In this document: positions 1 to 10,151 of the stretch, piece by piece | How the letters are laid out: the number at the start of each line of letters is the position of its first letter | Numbering within the stretch: position 1 is the stretch's first letter | Assembly (NCBI GenBank): GCA_030490835.1 | Contig: CM059977.1 | Coordinates: forward strand, 14,355,399 to 14,419,398 | DNA from: Annona cherimola | Lineage: Eukaryota; Streptophyta; Magnoliopsida; Magnoliales; Annonaceae | Length of the DNA stretch: 64,000 nt | Direction of reading: 5' to 3' | Notes under the pieces: model-generated | The model's input: the letters and a program-made list of their open reading frames with translations, nothing else | Told to the model about the DNA's origin: nothing | The model's database searches: none | Translations under genes and position numbers: made by a program

Positions 1-279
1 AACGTACCTCCGGAACCACCTCTATTGGTTGCTATAATCATTTTTTTCAAATAAATATAATTCATATTCGGTTTTACAATATTGTTTGGGCAAATATTAC
101 CTATGTTCACAAATTTTACACTTAATTTCACTTCTATTGGTAAACTTCCAAGTCTACCCAAAAATCCCACTTATACTCATGTCGTCAATTTGTAGGGTCA
201 AATATTTTTAAATGACCAAATTGAAAAAAAAAAATTGAAATTAAAATGACATTAATGCCCTCGCCTCCCCATCGACGCC

Positions 280-547
280 AGATCCCGATCCTGTGCACAG
301 AGGTGCATTAACCTATTTTTTTTTATTTTTTTATACAAGTGTTAATCTAAATATATTTAACATATGTATCAATTTTTACCATTTTTAGAGTATTTTAGAT
401 ATTTATTTTTAATTTTTGAAAATCAGTAAAATTTTAGGTAATTTAAAATACACTTGGATTAACACTTATATAAAAAAAATTCAAAAAAAAATATAAACAA
501 TAAGTTAAAATGACTTAAGTGCACCCGCGTGCACAGGATCGAAATCC
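280..547. mobile_element. Mutator-like MITE with 9-bp target-site duplication
   Basis: The element is 268 bp long and bounded by a perfect 9-bp direct repeat, ATCGACGCC, at 271-279 and 548-556. Its ends are inverted repeats: the left reads AGATCCCGATCCTGTGCAC and the right, complemented, GGATTTCGATCCTGTGCAC, so 16 of 19 bases match. A 9-bp duplication is typical of Mutator-like elements (family knowledge). The interior is AT-rich and itself roughly palindromic, with no coding capacity. The same interior, around the words TTTTACCATTTTT and AATATACTTA, recurs in decayed copies near 14.36, 24.56, 32.73, 33.30, 33.95, 34.50, 47.11, 50.0, 56.19, 58.52 and 61.17 kb. Confidence 0.8.
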
Positions 548-556
548 ATCGACGCC

Positions 557-2347
557 ATGGCACCATCGGCTGCATCATCAATTGGCGTGAACCGCAAGAG
601 CACCAAAGTGTTGTGATCCGTCATTCACAAACTGATGACAGCCATAGCACCTCTGATCCAACGCCACTGACTGGCGGCAACAATCTCCAACGACTCTTCA
701 ATAGATTTGGCATCTCCATCATCTTCATCAGCAAACAACCTGCGGTGTTGGCAATCATTTTCATCAAATCTGTGGCCATCCACACCCCTGTTGCATCCAT
801 AAAAGTCTGCCGTCTTCAAAAATAATTCGTCACCCACCAATTTTTTGGACATGAATCCAAAGGCTAGCGTCACTAGTCCAAAGCTCCAACTCCACTACCC
901 ATTTTCATCTTCTCTCGCCTGCCAAAATCCAAATTCAAGCTTTTTTCTCACCATTGTTCTCTGCTATTAAACCAAAACTCCTTTCTAATTCTTTCTCACA
1001 TGCTCGTTAAAATCCTTTTTTTGGAGCGAGACTCTTGCATTCCTCCATTCAAATTAACAAAACCCATTTTATGAATCAAATCTTCCATTTTATATATAAA
1101 TTTTAGTAGTTTTCAGTTGTCTCTCTGTCTCTTGCATGCCCTCTTCCCCTCTTCGAAAGTTTATTCTTCCTTCACCCAACTCTCTAAATCCAATTAAGGG
1201 CGCTCCTCTTTGCAGCATCTAGCCATGATATAGTTTTTTGGAGATCGTCAGATGTAGTAAAATTGCCTGCCATGGCTGCAATTTGTCACCGGAAATGACA
1301 AAGATCAACAACGCATTTAGAATTCACTGGAGAGGATGACCAATTTAGAACTTCACCAGCAGATAGAAAATCACCAAAATCATTCATTCCATCACTAGTT
1401 TTCCGACAATAGGAGATGGTGTACATCAATGAGTTTTCTGCCGAAATAGAGGAAAGCAGCCGAACTATTAAAATCGCTGCTAGAATAGAGATCGGTGACC
1501 GCGTGCTTCTGTGGCCGTCATCTTCCATGGATCAACTGAGGAAGATGGTGGACCTAAGCCAACACCCGTGATACGCAAATATGGTTTGGATTGCAGATCA
1601 GTTATAGAATTTTGAAATATGGTTAAAGGTGACTGACAGAGGCGCACAGCATGGTGCGAGCAAAATTTTAAGCAATGATACGCAAATATGAAAGAAATTT
1701 TTTAAAGTTCGTGTATAAGTGAAATAAAGAGCAAAGTCCATGGGTATATGTTGAATTCGCCAATATTGTTATGCACGTGAATATATGCGATACCACGATT
1801 TAGTCTTTTATAATTAAAACTGATGCTTTTCCAATATTCATAAATCTTCATCTTCGCACAACACCTGCTCATGTCTCATGCCTCAAAAGAGCAACACCCT
1901 GCTCCTTCCATCGTTTCCGCGTATCACCAACCTCCGCAAGAACCCTGCTGATCCACCTTCATCCCTGCTTTTAGTTGCAGATATGCATCTCTGCTCTCCA
2001 TTTTAAGACAAGCTAGACAAAGCTGCTTGATGTTTACATATTCGGTTCCCGGTGACCTTTCTATCGCCTATTTTTGCCCTTTCCCAATTCGTTGTTTTGC
2101 AGCGAGAGTTGAGTCTTAGAAGGAAATTAAAGGATGTCATTGGTAGTAGTCAGGAGCGGTTTTAAGTTACCTCGCAAGTAGGAAGTAGCCTTAACAACCA
2201 CGCAGGTGGACTGAGTGACAAGGGACTGAAATGGAATCAGAGAGACGCCAGGATGCGTCTAGGGAAAAAAACATTTGCATTCACCCCTCCTCAGTCCTTA
2301 CAGAACTCGGCAAACATGATCCCAATACCCACCATTAACCAGAACAT
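557..2347. other. Intergenic stretch without a supported gene
   Basis: This stretch is somewhat richer in G and C than the flanking repeats. It contains short open frames on both strands, for example 625-873 and 1286-1528 on minus, but none shows a domain, a family resemblance or a splice partner that I can recognise. It could hold old gene debris or promoter sequence. Nothing is called. Confidence 0.4.
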
Positions 2348-2575
2348 GTGTTTGGAAAGTGAAATTTTAATATAAAAAATTTTTAAATGGAAGAGAATAA
2401 TATTATATGGTAAGAATAATGATGATGAATAAAGGCAATAAAGTTAAAACAGATTAATTAGATATATGAGTAATTGTGTAGAAATAATTAAAAAATAAAA
2501 TAGTTGTGAAGAGTAAAAAATTTAGAATGAAAAGTTCTAATTTGAAAAGCATTGTGTTCAAAATCAGAAGAAATA
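2348..2575. repeat. MITE of the GTGTTTGG family (copy 1)
   Basis: An AT-rich copy begins near GTGTTTGGAAAGTG and ends near the complementary word TTGTGTTCAAAA. The interior carries the family hallmarks: an ATGATGAATAAAGGCAATAAAGTTAAAA-like block, then a TAATTGTGTAGAAATAATTAAAAA-like block. It has no coding capacity. It belongs to the most abundant repeat family in the window; the other copies are listed at their own positions. Confidence 0.6.
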
Positions 2576-2771
2576 AACACACTATAATCTCTGGTTAAAT
2601 CTCACTTCTTGATTTCTTGGCAAAGAAGTTCGAACTACAAAATTAAATTAATACAGTCTAGATGCACACTTCATACTTTCATAATACAATCAACTTTGGT
2701 AATTGATAACTAATTTTCCACATATTTATCAAACTCTAACCCATAAGCCAAGGTAGAATGAGAACTGGAGA

Positions 2772-3012
2772 TTAAGGTTATGTTTGTTAACATATATCGA
2801 AAATGTGGAATGAGAACCCATGGGATTGCGGATTCACATTTTTACCCTTTTATCCTTACATTTCAATTATTTTCAATCATTTCTCTTTCCTACCACACTT
2901 CAACTACCTTATTTATTCCATCTTTATCCCTATTATTTCATATCAATTACATAATTCTCAAAATATTCCATTCTCACTTTCCACAACTTTTACATTACAA
3001 AACAAGCCCTAA
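2772..3012. repeat. Putative hAT-like MITE
   Basis: A 240-bp AT-rich block starts AAGGTTATGTTTGTTAAC and ends ACAAAACAAGCCCT, so its ends are imperfectly inverted (AGGGCTTGTTTTGT against AAGGTTATGTTTGT). The interior is pyrimidine-rich with no stable coding signal. The open frames across it look like low-complexity readings. The resemblance to short hAT-type MITEs is inference. Confidence 0.4.
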
Positions 3013-3061
3013 AGATAACCAGAAAAGAAGTTGCAGCCTAGGCAAGCATTGTGCTTGGTGA

Positions 3062-4301
3062 GGCATTTTTTAATACACCAAAATAATATAAATCAAATGG
3101 TCAAATATGGAGAAATGTAATAGCACAAGAAACACACCCCGAAACAAAACTAAAAAAAAAAAAAGGAACTCCTGCTTTGCCTTTAACAAAATCAGATTCT
3201 GTGGGAACAGAAAAAAGAAATTAAGAAATTTGACTCTGCATAGTTGGAAATTGTACTAAAAAAAAAAATCTTGCAAAATAATTGCACGAAACAAGTGAAA
3301 AGAAAAGTGACATAGTAAATTTTGAATAAAAGATAATTTTGGAGACACCTTCGGGGTTCGGACGTCATGCTTATACAGGCAGAAACGTTACAAATATAAC
3401 CCAACCTATTCGCTCAACCATTTAGTAATGCTTAAAAAAGTTATTTAGTGTCGGCCAACATGCTGTGAAGGCCTACAGCAAGAATTGTAATCATATTTCT
3501 TACTAACTCGGTAGTTTGGTCCAATGATATGCAATAATAAAAATAGTAAGAAATTAGCACAAGAAAGTACTAAATCAAGAATGTGAAGGTTATTTAAAAC
3601 TGGGCAAGTTGCTGGCAGCACATTATGTTAGATTGCAGGTGGTGTAGTTTCAACTTTCAAGTCCCAATTTCTGTAAGAATACTCCAGAGACGGAGCCACT
3701 GATCCAAACAGCCAAAAGAACAACAAAATCAGAGACAATACAAATCTCTACCTGTTATCATAAAGTATGATTAGCAAAGCCACAAATCCTATATTTGCCA
3801 GCAGAGTTAAATGAAGATCCGTGTGATTAAGCTAACATAAATTTTGCTAGTCTTAAAAAAAATCAACCAAATAAATCAGTCAATGGACACAAATATCATG
3901 GTGAAAACCTCCTGTTGCATGTTGCACACCATGATCATATATGAATTCTGTGGTTCAGTCAATGTGATGTTGGTTCATCTGAAATTCATGGTGACAATCT
4001 CCAATCGTGTGTCATATGTAACACATTACCGCCATAGACCATATACCAATTTTTTCATTGAAGTAAACATCAATGGACAACTGGGCTCAAGAAAAGGCAT
4101 CCACTGGTAGCGTAGTAAGAACAACCCACAAGACCACAACATATCATGCCAAATTGAATATCGAAAGATTGATGGAAATACAAAACAGCAATTACCCATG
4201 AATGATTTGATATTGAACAAAACTCCTAATATTACAGCTCCCCAATCTCACTAACAGATTAACAGAAAACCACCATTATCCCAACTAGGTTCAGAACTTA
4301 T
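3062..4301. other. 3' flank of the RING-H2 gene, no feature recognised
   Basis: The sequence downstream of the RING gene (which reads on minus) is AT-rich and holds only short frames on either strand without recognisable domains. The 3' untranslated region of the gene probably lies in the part nearest 4301. I could not place a polyadenylation site with confidence. Confidence 0.35.
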
Positions 4302-5615
4302 CTACAGTTCAGAAAACATTTCAAATTCATACCTGGCCCGGGAATCCCCATCGCCACCGTGGACTTCCCGCTCCGCCCTCCACCGTTCGTAATCAGGGTC
4401 ATCTGTGGGCAATTCGTGCCGACAAACTGGGCAAGTATTCCTAACGTTCAGCCAAGGCAAGATGCACTCGCCGTGATAATGATGCGAGCAAGGCAAGCGC
4501 TTCACCTGCTCCTCCAGCGAGATCCCATCCTTACAAACCGCACACATGGCATTGTTTTTCTCCACATCCTCTTTCGTCAGGACTACCGATGGCAGTTTCT
4601 CGACGACGGATTTCGCAGCTGGAGGACTGCCCTTCAACGGATTGTCGGCCTCGGCAAACTGACCGAAGAGCACTTCATACTCGGTGGTGTAGATGTACTC
4701 ATCGTCACGGCCCAGATACGATTCCACGTCATGCTCGACGATGGCTGTCCTTTCCAAGCGGTTGACAGCCAGAAGGACTTCCCAATCAAGATTGTGCGCT
4801 GCGTCATGATCAGAGTGTGCCCCAGATAAGTCGGACCGGGCATCCAGATCGGGATCGATCACCATGCTAAGAGGATCCCTCTCATATACGGCTCCCTCAT
4901 CCACTTCTTCCCACTCGAAATCTTCCACGGTCTCACGCCGATCCTCTAAGCGGAGACAGTCCCAGCAGAGGGGAAACGTCGGCGCATCTGCCGCGTCAGA
5001 ATTCCAATTGGCCCCGGCCACAGGGCAACCTTCGGAATCTGTATCCGATTCAATCCCCACGACCCGCAGGCCGTCCGCCTCCACCGCAACAACACCAGAA
5101 GACCCTCCGGGATCGGAATCCGAACTCCAACGACCGACGAAAAACCCTTCCCCTAAATCATCATCGCCAACCATGACATCTGCACCGTCAATCATTTCCG
5201 CAAACGGATTCACGACAGATTCACGATCAGCATCTTCGATCTGTTGCGGGCACCGATCGAACAGATCGAAGACGAGGCTCACCTGATCCTCCTCCTCGTC
5301 CACCTCCGCGCTATCGAAAAAATCCGAATCGGAGGCGGATTCCCGGAATTCACGACCGCCAACGCCGCCGTCTTCGTCGTCGCTAGAGTCGGAGATTAGA
5401 ATGGGAACGGTGAGGGAGGGTTGGGAGGGCGGGAAATCATGGAAATCCGGAGAGAATGGATCGGGACCGTAGATCTCGTCTTGATCGAAGTCGGTGGGCC
5501 AAAAAGGGAGGGGATCGACGGCCGTGATTACATCGTCGATGACATCTTCCTCTTCCTCCTCGGGATGAGGAAGGAAGAAGAGAAGATCTGCGCTTGCGGC
5601 AGCAACCCCCGCCAT
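4302..5615 (-). CDS. RING-H2 E3 ubiquitin-protein ligase, CIP8-like
   Basis: This single open exon encodes 437 residues. A C-terminal RING-H2 finger lies at about residues 358-398: the first pair is CAVC, the core is CSHHYHGEC with the two histidines that define the H2 subtype, the conserved W of the E2-binding helix is in ILPWLNVRNTC, and the last pair is CPVC. Just before it is the block ESYLGRDDEYIYTTEYEVLF, which resembles the region before the RING in Arabidopsis CIP8 and its relatives. After it comes the DDPDYERWR motif common in this group. The first 300 residues are acidic and low in complexity, with runs of E and D and many SD pairs, probably disordered. From the family, the protein should pass ubiquitin from an E2 to substrates. 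The substrate is unknown. The start gives a hydrophobic MAGVAAASADLLFF, also seen in relatives. The gene stands alone, with no frame breaks. Confidence 0.93.
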   Translation of the reverse strand: MAGVAAASADLLFFLPHPEEEEEDVIDDVITAVDPLPFWPTDFDQDEIYGPDPFSPDFHDFPPSQPSLTVPILISDSSDDEDGGVGGREFRESASDSDFFDSAEVDEEEDQVSLVFDLFDRCPQQIEDADRESVVNPFAEMIDGADVMVGDDDLGEGFFVGRWSSDSDPGGSSGVVAVEADGLRVVGIESDTDSEGCPVAGANWNSDAADAPTFPLCWDCLRLEDRRETVEDFEWEEVDEGAVYERDPLSMVIDPDLDARSDLSGAHSDHDAAHNLDWEVLLAVNRLERTAIVEHDVESYLGRDDEYIYTTEYEVLFGQFAEADNPLKGSPPAAKSVVEKLPSVVLTKEDVEKNNAMCAVCKDGISLEEQVKRLPCSHHYHGECILPWLNVRNTCPVCRHELPTDDPDYERWRAEREVHGGDGDSRARYEFEMFSEL

Positions 5616-6060
5616 TCGAAGAAAAGCCAGGAAATTGCCGAGGCTGGCGGTTTTAAGCTGTTAGCTCTCACGCTCGCCTTTAAGTCTACAGAGGTTTACT
5701 TCTTCCACACGAGTGCCAACTGCGGTCTGTCCCCATGCACTCGCACGTGCCCCAGTCATGTGTCACATGACCATCGCCGGAAGAGAATCGACGGCCGAGA
5801 CTAGCGGTACTCGGGCTTTGTCCCACACTTTGATAGTTGATACGCAGCACTCTCTCCGCTGCGAAAATTCCACTGAGGATGCTTTTCTTCAGACCGGGAG
5901 ATGCTTCGCCTTCAAGCATTTCCAGTTATCGCGTGGGACCTTCCGCGGATTCGCATTCAAGCTACACGGATATTTTTTTATTTTCTTTTTATGAACGGGA
6001 ACGACCCTATCCCGATCCCCTTTCAATGTGGAAGGGTAGCGGAATTGAGTGATCCATGAT
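5616..6060. other. Upstream region of the RING-H2 gene
   Basis: This block is richer in GC than the AT-rich DNA further upstream and probably contains the promoter and 5' untranslated region of the RING-H2 gene, which reads on minus from 5615. I did not find a convincing TATA box. Short frames on both strands have no recognisable content. Confidence 0.4.
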
Positions 6061-7269
6061 TTCATTCTCAAAAAAATTATTTGTACAAATTTTTTTCAAT
6101 ATACCTTGGGGGGATTACCTCACCAAATTTGATGATCCAAAACAGAAAAAGACATTAAATCGGCTAAGGCATGGGCAACAGTATTTCCCTGCCTTAATAC
6201 ATGATGAACTGATATGTAGGAAGCTATGGAAAGCAAAGCTTTAATTTTCTCAATGAGAACCCCCGACAGTGCACAAAATTTGATACTAGACTAAAAATAA
6301 TAATCCAAAATAGCAAAAAAAAAATGAGTATTATATCAAGGAAACTTCCATGGGAACTTTATGGTGTGACACGCTGGTGGATTACGTGGAAATGTCCGTA
6401 GAATACTTGATCAGCATTAATTTATGGAGAGACATTTTTACGACTTTATTATATTCCATCTATATTATTTTGCATTATTTATTTAGCTAAAATATTAAAT
6501 TTCATCTCAATCAAAGATATTCATTTACTCATACACTAAACATAAGAATGCTTTATAAGATCATTTTTTTCTTATAGTAATAATATTTTACATAATTTAG
6601 ACATTAAAAATATAATTTTAAAATTAATATTTAGCCTTAAATTATTTTATTAAATTATCTTATACATTTATAGATGGGAGTTCTCTACAATAATATTATA
6701 CGAATGATGAGTTTTGCATTACAATATAAATAACGTCTAAAACAATATTGAATGAGGTGGATTTTCTATTAATTATTAAAGTAGAAAAATAAAATTACGC
6801 AGAAGTGGAGTTTAACTGGAACTTAAATGAGTTACAAAACTATTAACAGGTAACAATATAAGTTACCATATAAATTACTAACTATTAAAAGATAAATATT
6901 TTAATAGATTAATTTAATTTTACGATAGTAATCACTAGCTGATAAGCCGGTGATGAAGCAAGTAGAGAATAGTTCATCTTCAATGAAACTCTCTTCTAAG
7001 TAGCTTCATTATTTTTCACAATTAATGTTAAATTTGCTCCATTTATTTATTTATATTATTTTGAAATCTCATAATTTGTCCAATATTATTATGCATTATC
7101 TCATGTATAAAAAGTGTAAAATCAATGGGTTTAGTGCTAAACATAAATTTTAAAGTTGTATTTTTGACAACTAAAACGTCTAAAATATTATTAATGTATG
7201 AATAAATGATTATATAAAAATATTATTGTATTTTTTATTGGGCCACCTACCTTGGATGACCAAATGTAT
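6061..7269. other. AT-rich intergenic DNA, nothing recognised
   Basis: This is AT-rich sequence without a supported gene. I see no clear terminal repeats or target-site duplications. Confidence 0.4.
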
Positions 7270-7279
7270 GTTGGAAGTA

Positions 7280-7902
7280 AGGGTGTTAATGGTCATGGTC
7301 AACTCATTAACCCGCTCGTCCAACCCGTTTATAAATGGGTCTGGGTTGGGATTTTTGAATAAATTGGTTATGATCCGCCAACTCATTTAACTATTTAATT
7401 AAATAAATGGATTATGGTTGAAATTTTATAACTCGTCACACACATTTAGTAACTCATTTAACTCATATAACCTGTTCGACTGTTTAATTTGTTCAATTAA
7501 TTTAACTCGCTTAACTTATTAAAGTTATATATATATACATGTAAACTTCTTAGTTATTTTACCTCTTTAAGTCTTCCTCAAGTCACCTAATTTTTATTTT
7601 TTCACTACTGCCCTAATTCTATTTTTCCGTTATTACCCTATTTCTATTTTCCCTACGCCGAAAACACTCTCTCGTCTCTCCTTGCGAAATGATCATCTAC
7701 TAGAGTTTAGGTTTTCAGGTTCTTTGATATACAACCCGTTAAAACCCACCAACTCATTTATTAAATGAGTTGTAAATGGATTAGGGTTGAGATTTTTTAA
7801 ATGGGTTACTAAATGGATAATGGTTGAGATATTTTAAATGAGTTAAAGATTAGGATTAGAATTAGGCTCCAACCCGTCTAACGCGATCTGTTAACACCCC
7901 TA
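7280..7902. mobile_element. Non-autonomous TIR element with 10-bp target-site duplication
   Basis: The element is 623 bp. A perfect 10-bp direct repeat, GTTGGAAGTA, lies immediately outside it at 7270-7279 and 7903-7912. The ends are inverted: AGGGTGTTAA on the left and TTAACACCCCT on the right. The interior repeats variants of AACTCATTTAAC and AACCCGTT in both orientations, so it is partly self-complementary. There is no transposase. A 9-10-bp duplication suggests a Mutator-like origin, although the GGGTGTTAA-type end is also seen on hAT-like elements, so the superfamily is uncertain. Confidence 0.7.
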
Positions 7903-7912
7903 GTTGGAAGTA

Positions 7913-8709
7913 TATCATAGAAAGAAGACAATAAAGCCAGTGTCCCTATCTAACTTGGAACGTTGTATCCTCTTATCCTAACACCTTATACATGACAAAT
8001 ATTATTATACTTTTAAAAATATATATATTATATTTTAATGTATTCGTAAGTTGGTAATTTTTCATAATTTACATATAAATGTATCTTGTGAGAAAGGAGG
8101 TATGAACATTTTTTATTTGGATCAGATATTGAAGATAAATAAACGTTGCTAGATAAGATGAACGCAACTCGCATCAATCATCAGTCATAAAGATAAGGAT
8201 ACATGGAAGTGTGCAACTTGGCAACAGCCAATGCGTATCCTACTGGATGTTTTCACGCATGTGCAGACTGTCAACTTTCTGCAATCCCCCTCCCCACGCC
8301 AATTCTCTGCACCAAAACATGCAACTTTGGATGGATGACGGCCAAATGGAGGGGACTCCAGCATCCCTCTCTAGATTTCTTCTGATGAGAAAATCAAATC
8401 ACGTAGGGCGGAGAATCTCTCAAGCATCTCTTTGCATCCTGAATTCTCTGTATTCCCCATCCCACTTGAGTAGATGAATGGTTCAAATGCCACTTTACAT
8501 GATTACATTGATAGACGTCAAACCAATTTCTTCCCTGAAAGCGTAGTGGTATGCTTTTGGACGCAATGCTTGTCAAATCTCACCCGAAGTTGAACCAATA
8601 TTATTCTAGTCTACGCAGCGGCGAAGCAGGACCTTTGCTGATGGAAGACAATTTGCTATTGTGAGTGCAATATTATTTTTCGAGGGGCCAACCAACGTAA
8701 ATATATATA
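7913..8709. other. Intergenic DNA, nothing recognised
   Basis: The part from 8200 to 8600 is less AT-rich and has short open frames on both strands, but none shows a domain or splice structure I can support. Confidence 0.35.
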
Positions 8710-8727
8710 TTTTTTCAAAAAGTTTTT

Positions 8728-9025
8728 TTTTTATGGTTTATATTTACATACATCTCAACACATATTACATTGTAGTTCTGAGACATTCTTACAAACAAGG
8801 AGATACATAACTCCTCCAAAGAAATCTGGAGACACAGCTCCACTAAAGAATTAGGAAGAACAGCTTCCATCCAGCCCAAGGGAGACAACAGCTCCCACCC
8901 CACCACAAAGGGAGACCACAGCTCCCACACCATTTTTCTGGGCCGAAATTCCAACATGGGATTCGAACCCACGACCTGCGCTAAGGAGCCCAACACCCCT
9001 GCCACCTGCGCTAGCCGCAGGTGAC
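8728..9025 (-). mobile_element. tRNA-derived SINE with perfect 18-bp target-site duplication
   Basis: Read on minus, the 298-bp body begins GTCACCTGCGGC. It contains an RNA polymerase III box A-like TAGCGCAGGTGG (9002-9013) and a perfect box B, GGTTCGAATCC (8959-8969). The rest is a non-tRNA body rich in AGCTCC/GGAG words, and the end is an A-rich tail, seen as T on plus. An identical 18-bp sequence, TTTTTTCAAAAAGTTTTT, flanks it at 8710-8727 and 9026-9043, as expected for target-primed reverse transcription. It is not a functional tRNA gene because no acceptor stem closes. The duplication is low in complexity, but its exact match and position support a fairly recent insertion. Confidence 0.85.
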
Positions 9026-9466
9026 TTTTTTCAAAAAGTTTTTAAGGAAAAAATTTCTAATGTTTAAGACGGCAATTGACAGATGGAGAGTTGGAGGTGG
9101 ATGTGGGGCTGGTGGGCATCTTCGACTAGACCCAGACCCACCCAATCGCTTGCACAAAGAAATCTTCTCTGTTTCATTTCCAATCTTTCCGCTTTTTCGA
9201 TCCTAAGAAATGTAAATTACGAAATAGAAGGAGATAAAAGGAGTGTTTGTAATTTTTATGAACTTATCAATCTACAACTTTTAACTTTTCATGATTATTT
9301 TATTTTCTAATTATTTCTTCGTATTTTTGTATACAATTGCTCTACTCTTAAATTATTTGTTCATAATTATCTATATTATCTATTTTAATTTTATTTTGTC
9401 ATCTCTTTATTATTACCTCAATCATATCACACAGCATTTCTTATTTTAAAAAGTTTTACACTAGAC

Positions 9467-9733
9467 GTGTTTATAAAATGATGAAATTTTTAGATAAAAA
9501 GTTTTCATTGTAAAAATTTTTGAATTATAAAAAAAGTAATATGATTAGGTTAATGATGAAAAGTAAAAAAAATTAAGTTAAAATAGATAGGTTGGTTATA
9601 TGAGTGCTTATACAAAAATAATTGAAAGTGGAATAATTATATAGAAAAATATAAAGAAATAATTAAAAAATTAGAATAGTTACATGTAGATTGAAAAATT
9701 TTGGGGTAAAAAGTTTTTAATTTTGCTAAATAT
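9467..9733. repeat. MITE of the GTGTTTGG family (copy 2)
   Basis: The copy starts near GACGTGTTTATAAAATGATG and ends near GCTAAATATGTCCC. It carries the family interior (AATGATGAAAAGTAAAAAA, then AGTTAAAATAGATAGGTT and a TATAGAAAAATATAAAGAAA block). The ends are degraded. It lies between the SINE and the first membrane-protein gene. Confidence 0.6.
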
Positions 9734-10091
9734 GTCCCAAATTTTTTTCTATTCAATAATTTTATAAGTTTTATGGGTGAAAATTGTCAGTACAATCATA
9801 ACGAAAATATAATTCTTTTGGATGTGATGTAGCAGAATATAAAACGATTATTCAAAAGATAATAAAATAGAAAATTATGTAAAATTTGCATCACTCTTGG
9901 AGGATTGCACAGGTAGACCCATGTACCAGCACCCATAAGAAATAAAAGTCGGCCACTGGCTGAGAATTCCGAAACGGCGGCATTTCAGACACCATCACAT
10001 ATATCATATAGCGAGTTACGCACAAGCTGCCGCGTGGAATGTGGACGGTGGATGAAAACACCACCATTTAAGAAAGGCCAAAAACTTCCCA

Positions 10092-10097
10092 TATAAA
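10092..10097 (+). promoter_or_regulatory. Putative TATA box of the upstream four-span protein gene
   Basis: TATAAA occurs in the context CCCATATAAAAGAAAG, 55 bp upstream of the ATG at 10152. That would put transcription start near 10125 and give a very short leader. The call rests on motif and spacing only. Confidence 0.5.
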
Positions 10098-10151
10098 AGA
10101 AAGAAAGGCCGAAACTCGAGAAGCGAAATAATCTCTTGTTTCCGGTCAGAC

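Noticed and set aside
625..1528. Minus-strand frames at 625-873 and 1286-1528
   Set aside because: No domain, no splice signals linking them, and composition compatible with chance.
8950..9025. tRNA gene on the minus strand
   Set aside because: Box A and box B are present, but no acceptor or anticodon stem closes, and the unit is followed by a SINE body, an A tail and target duplications.
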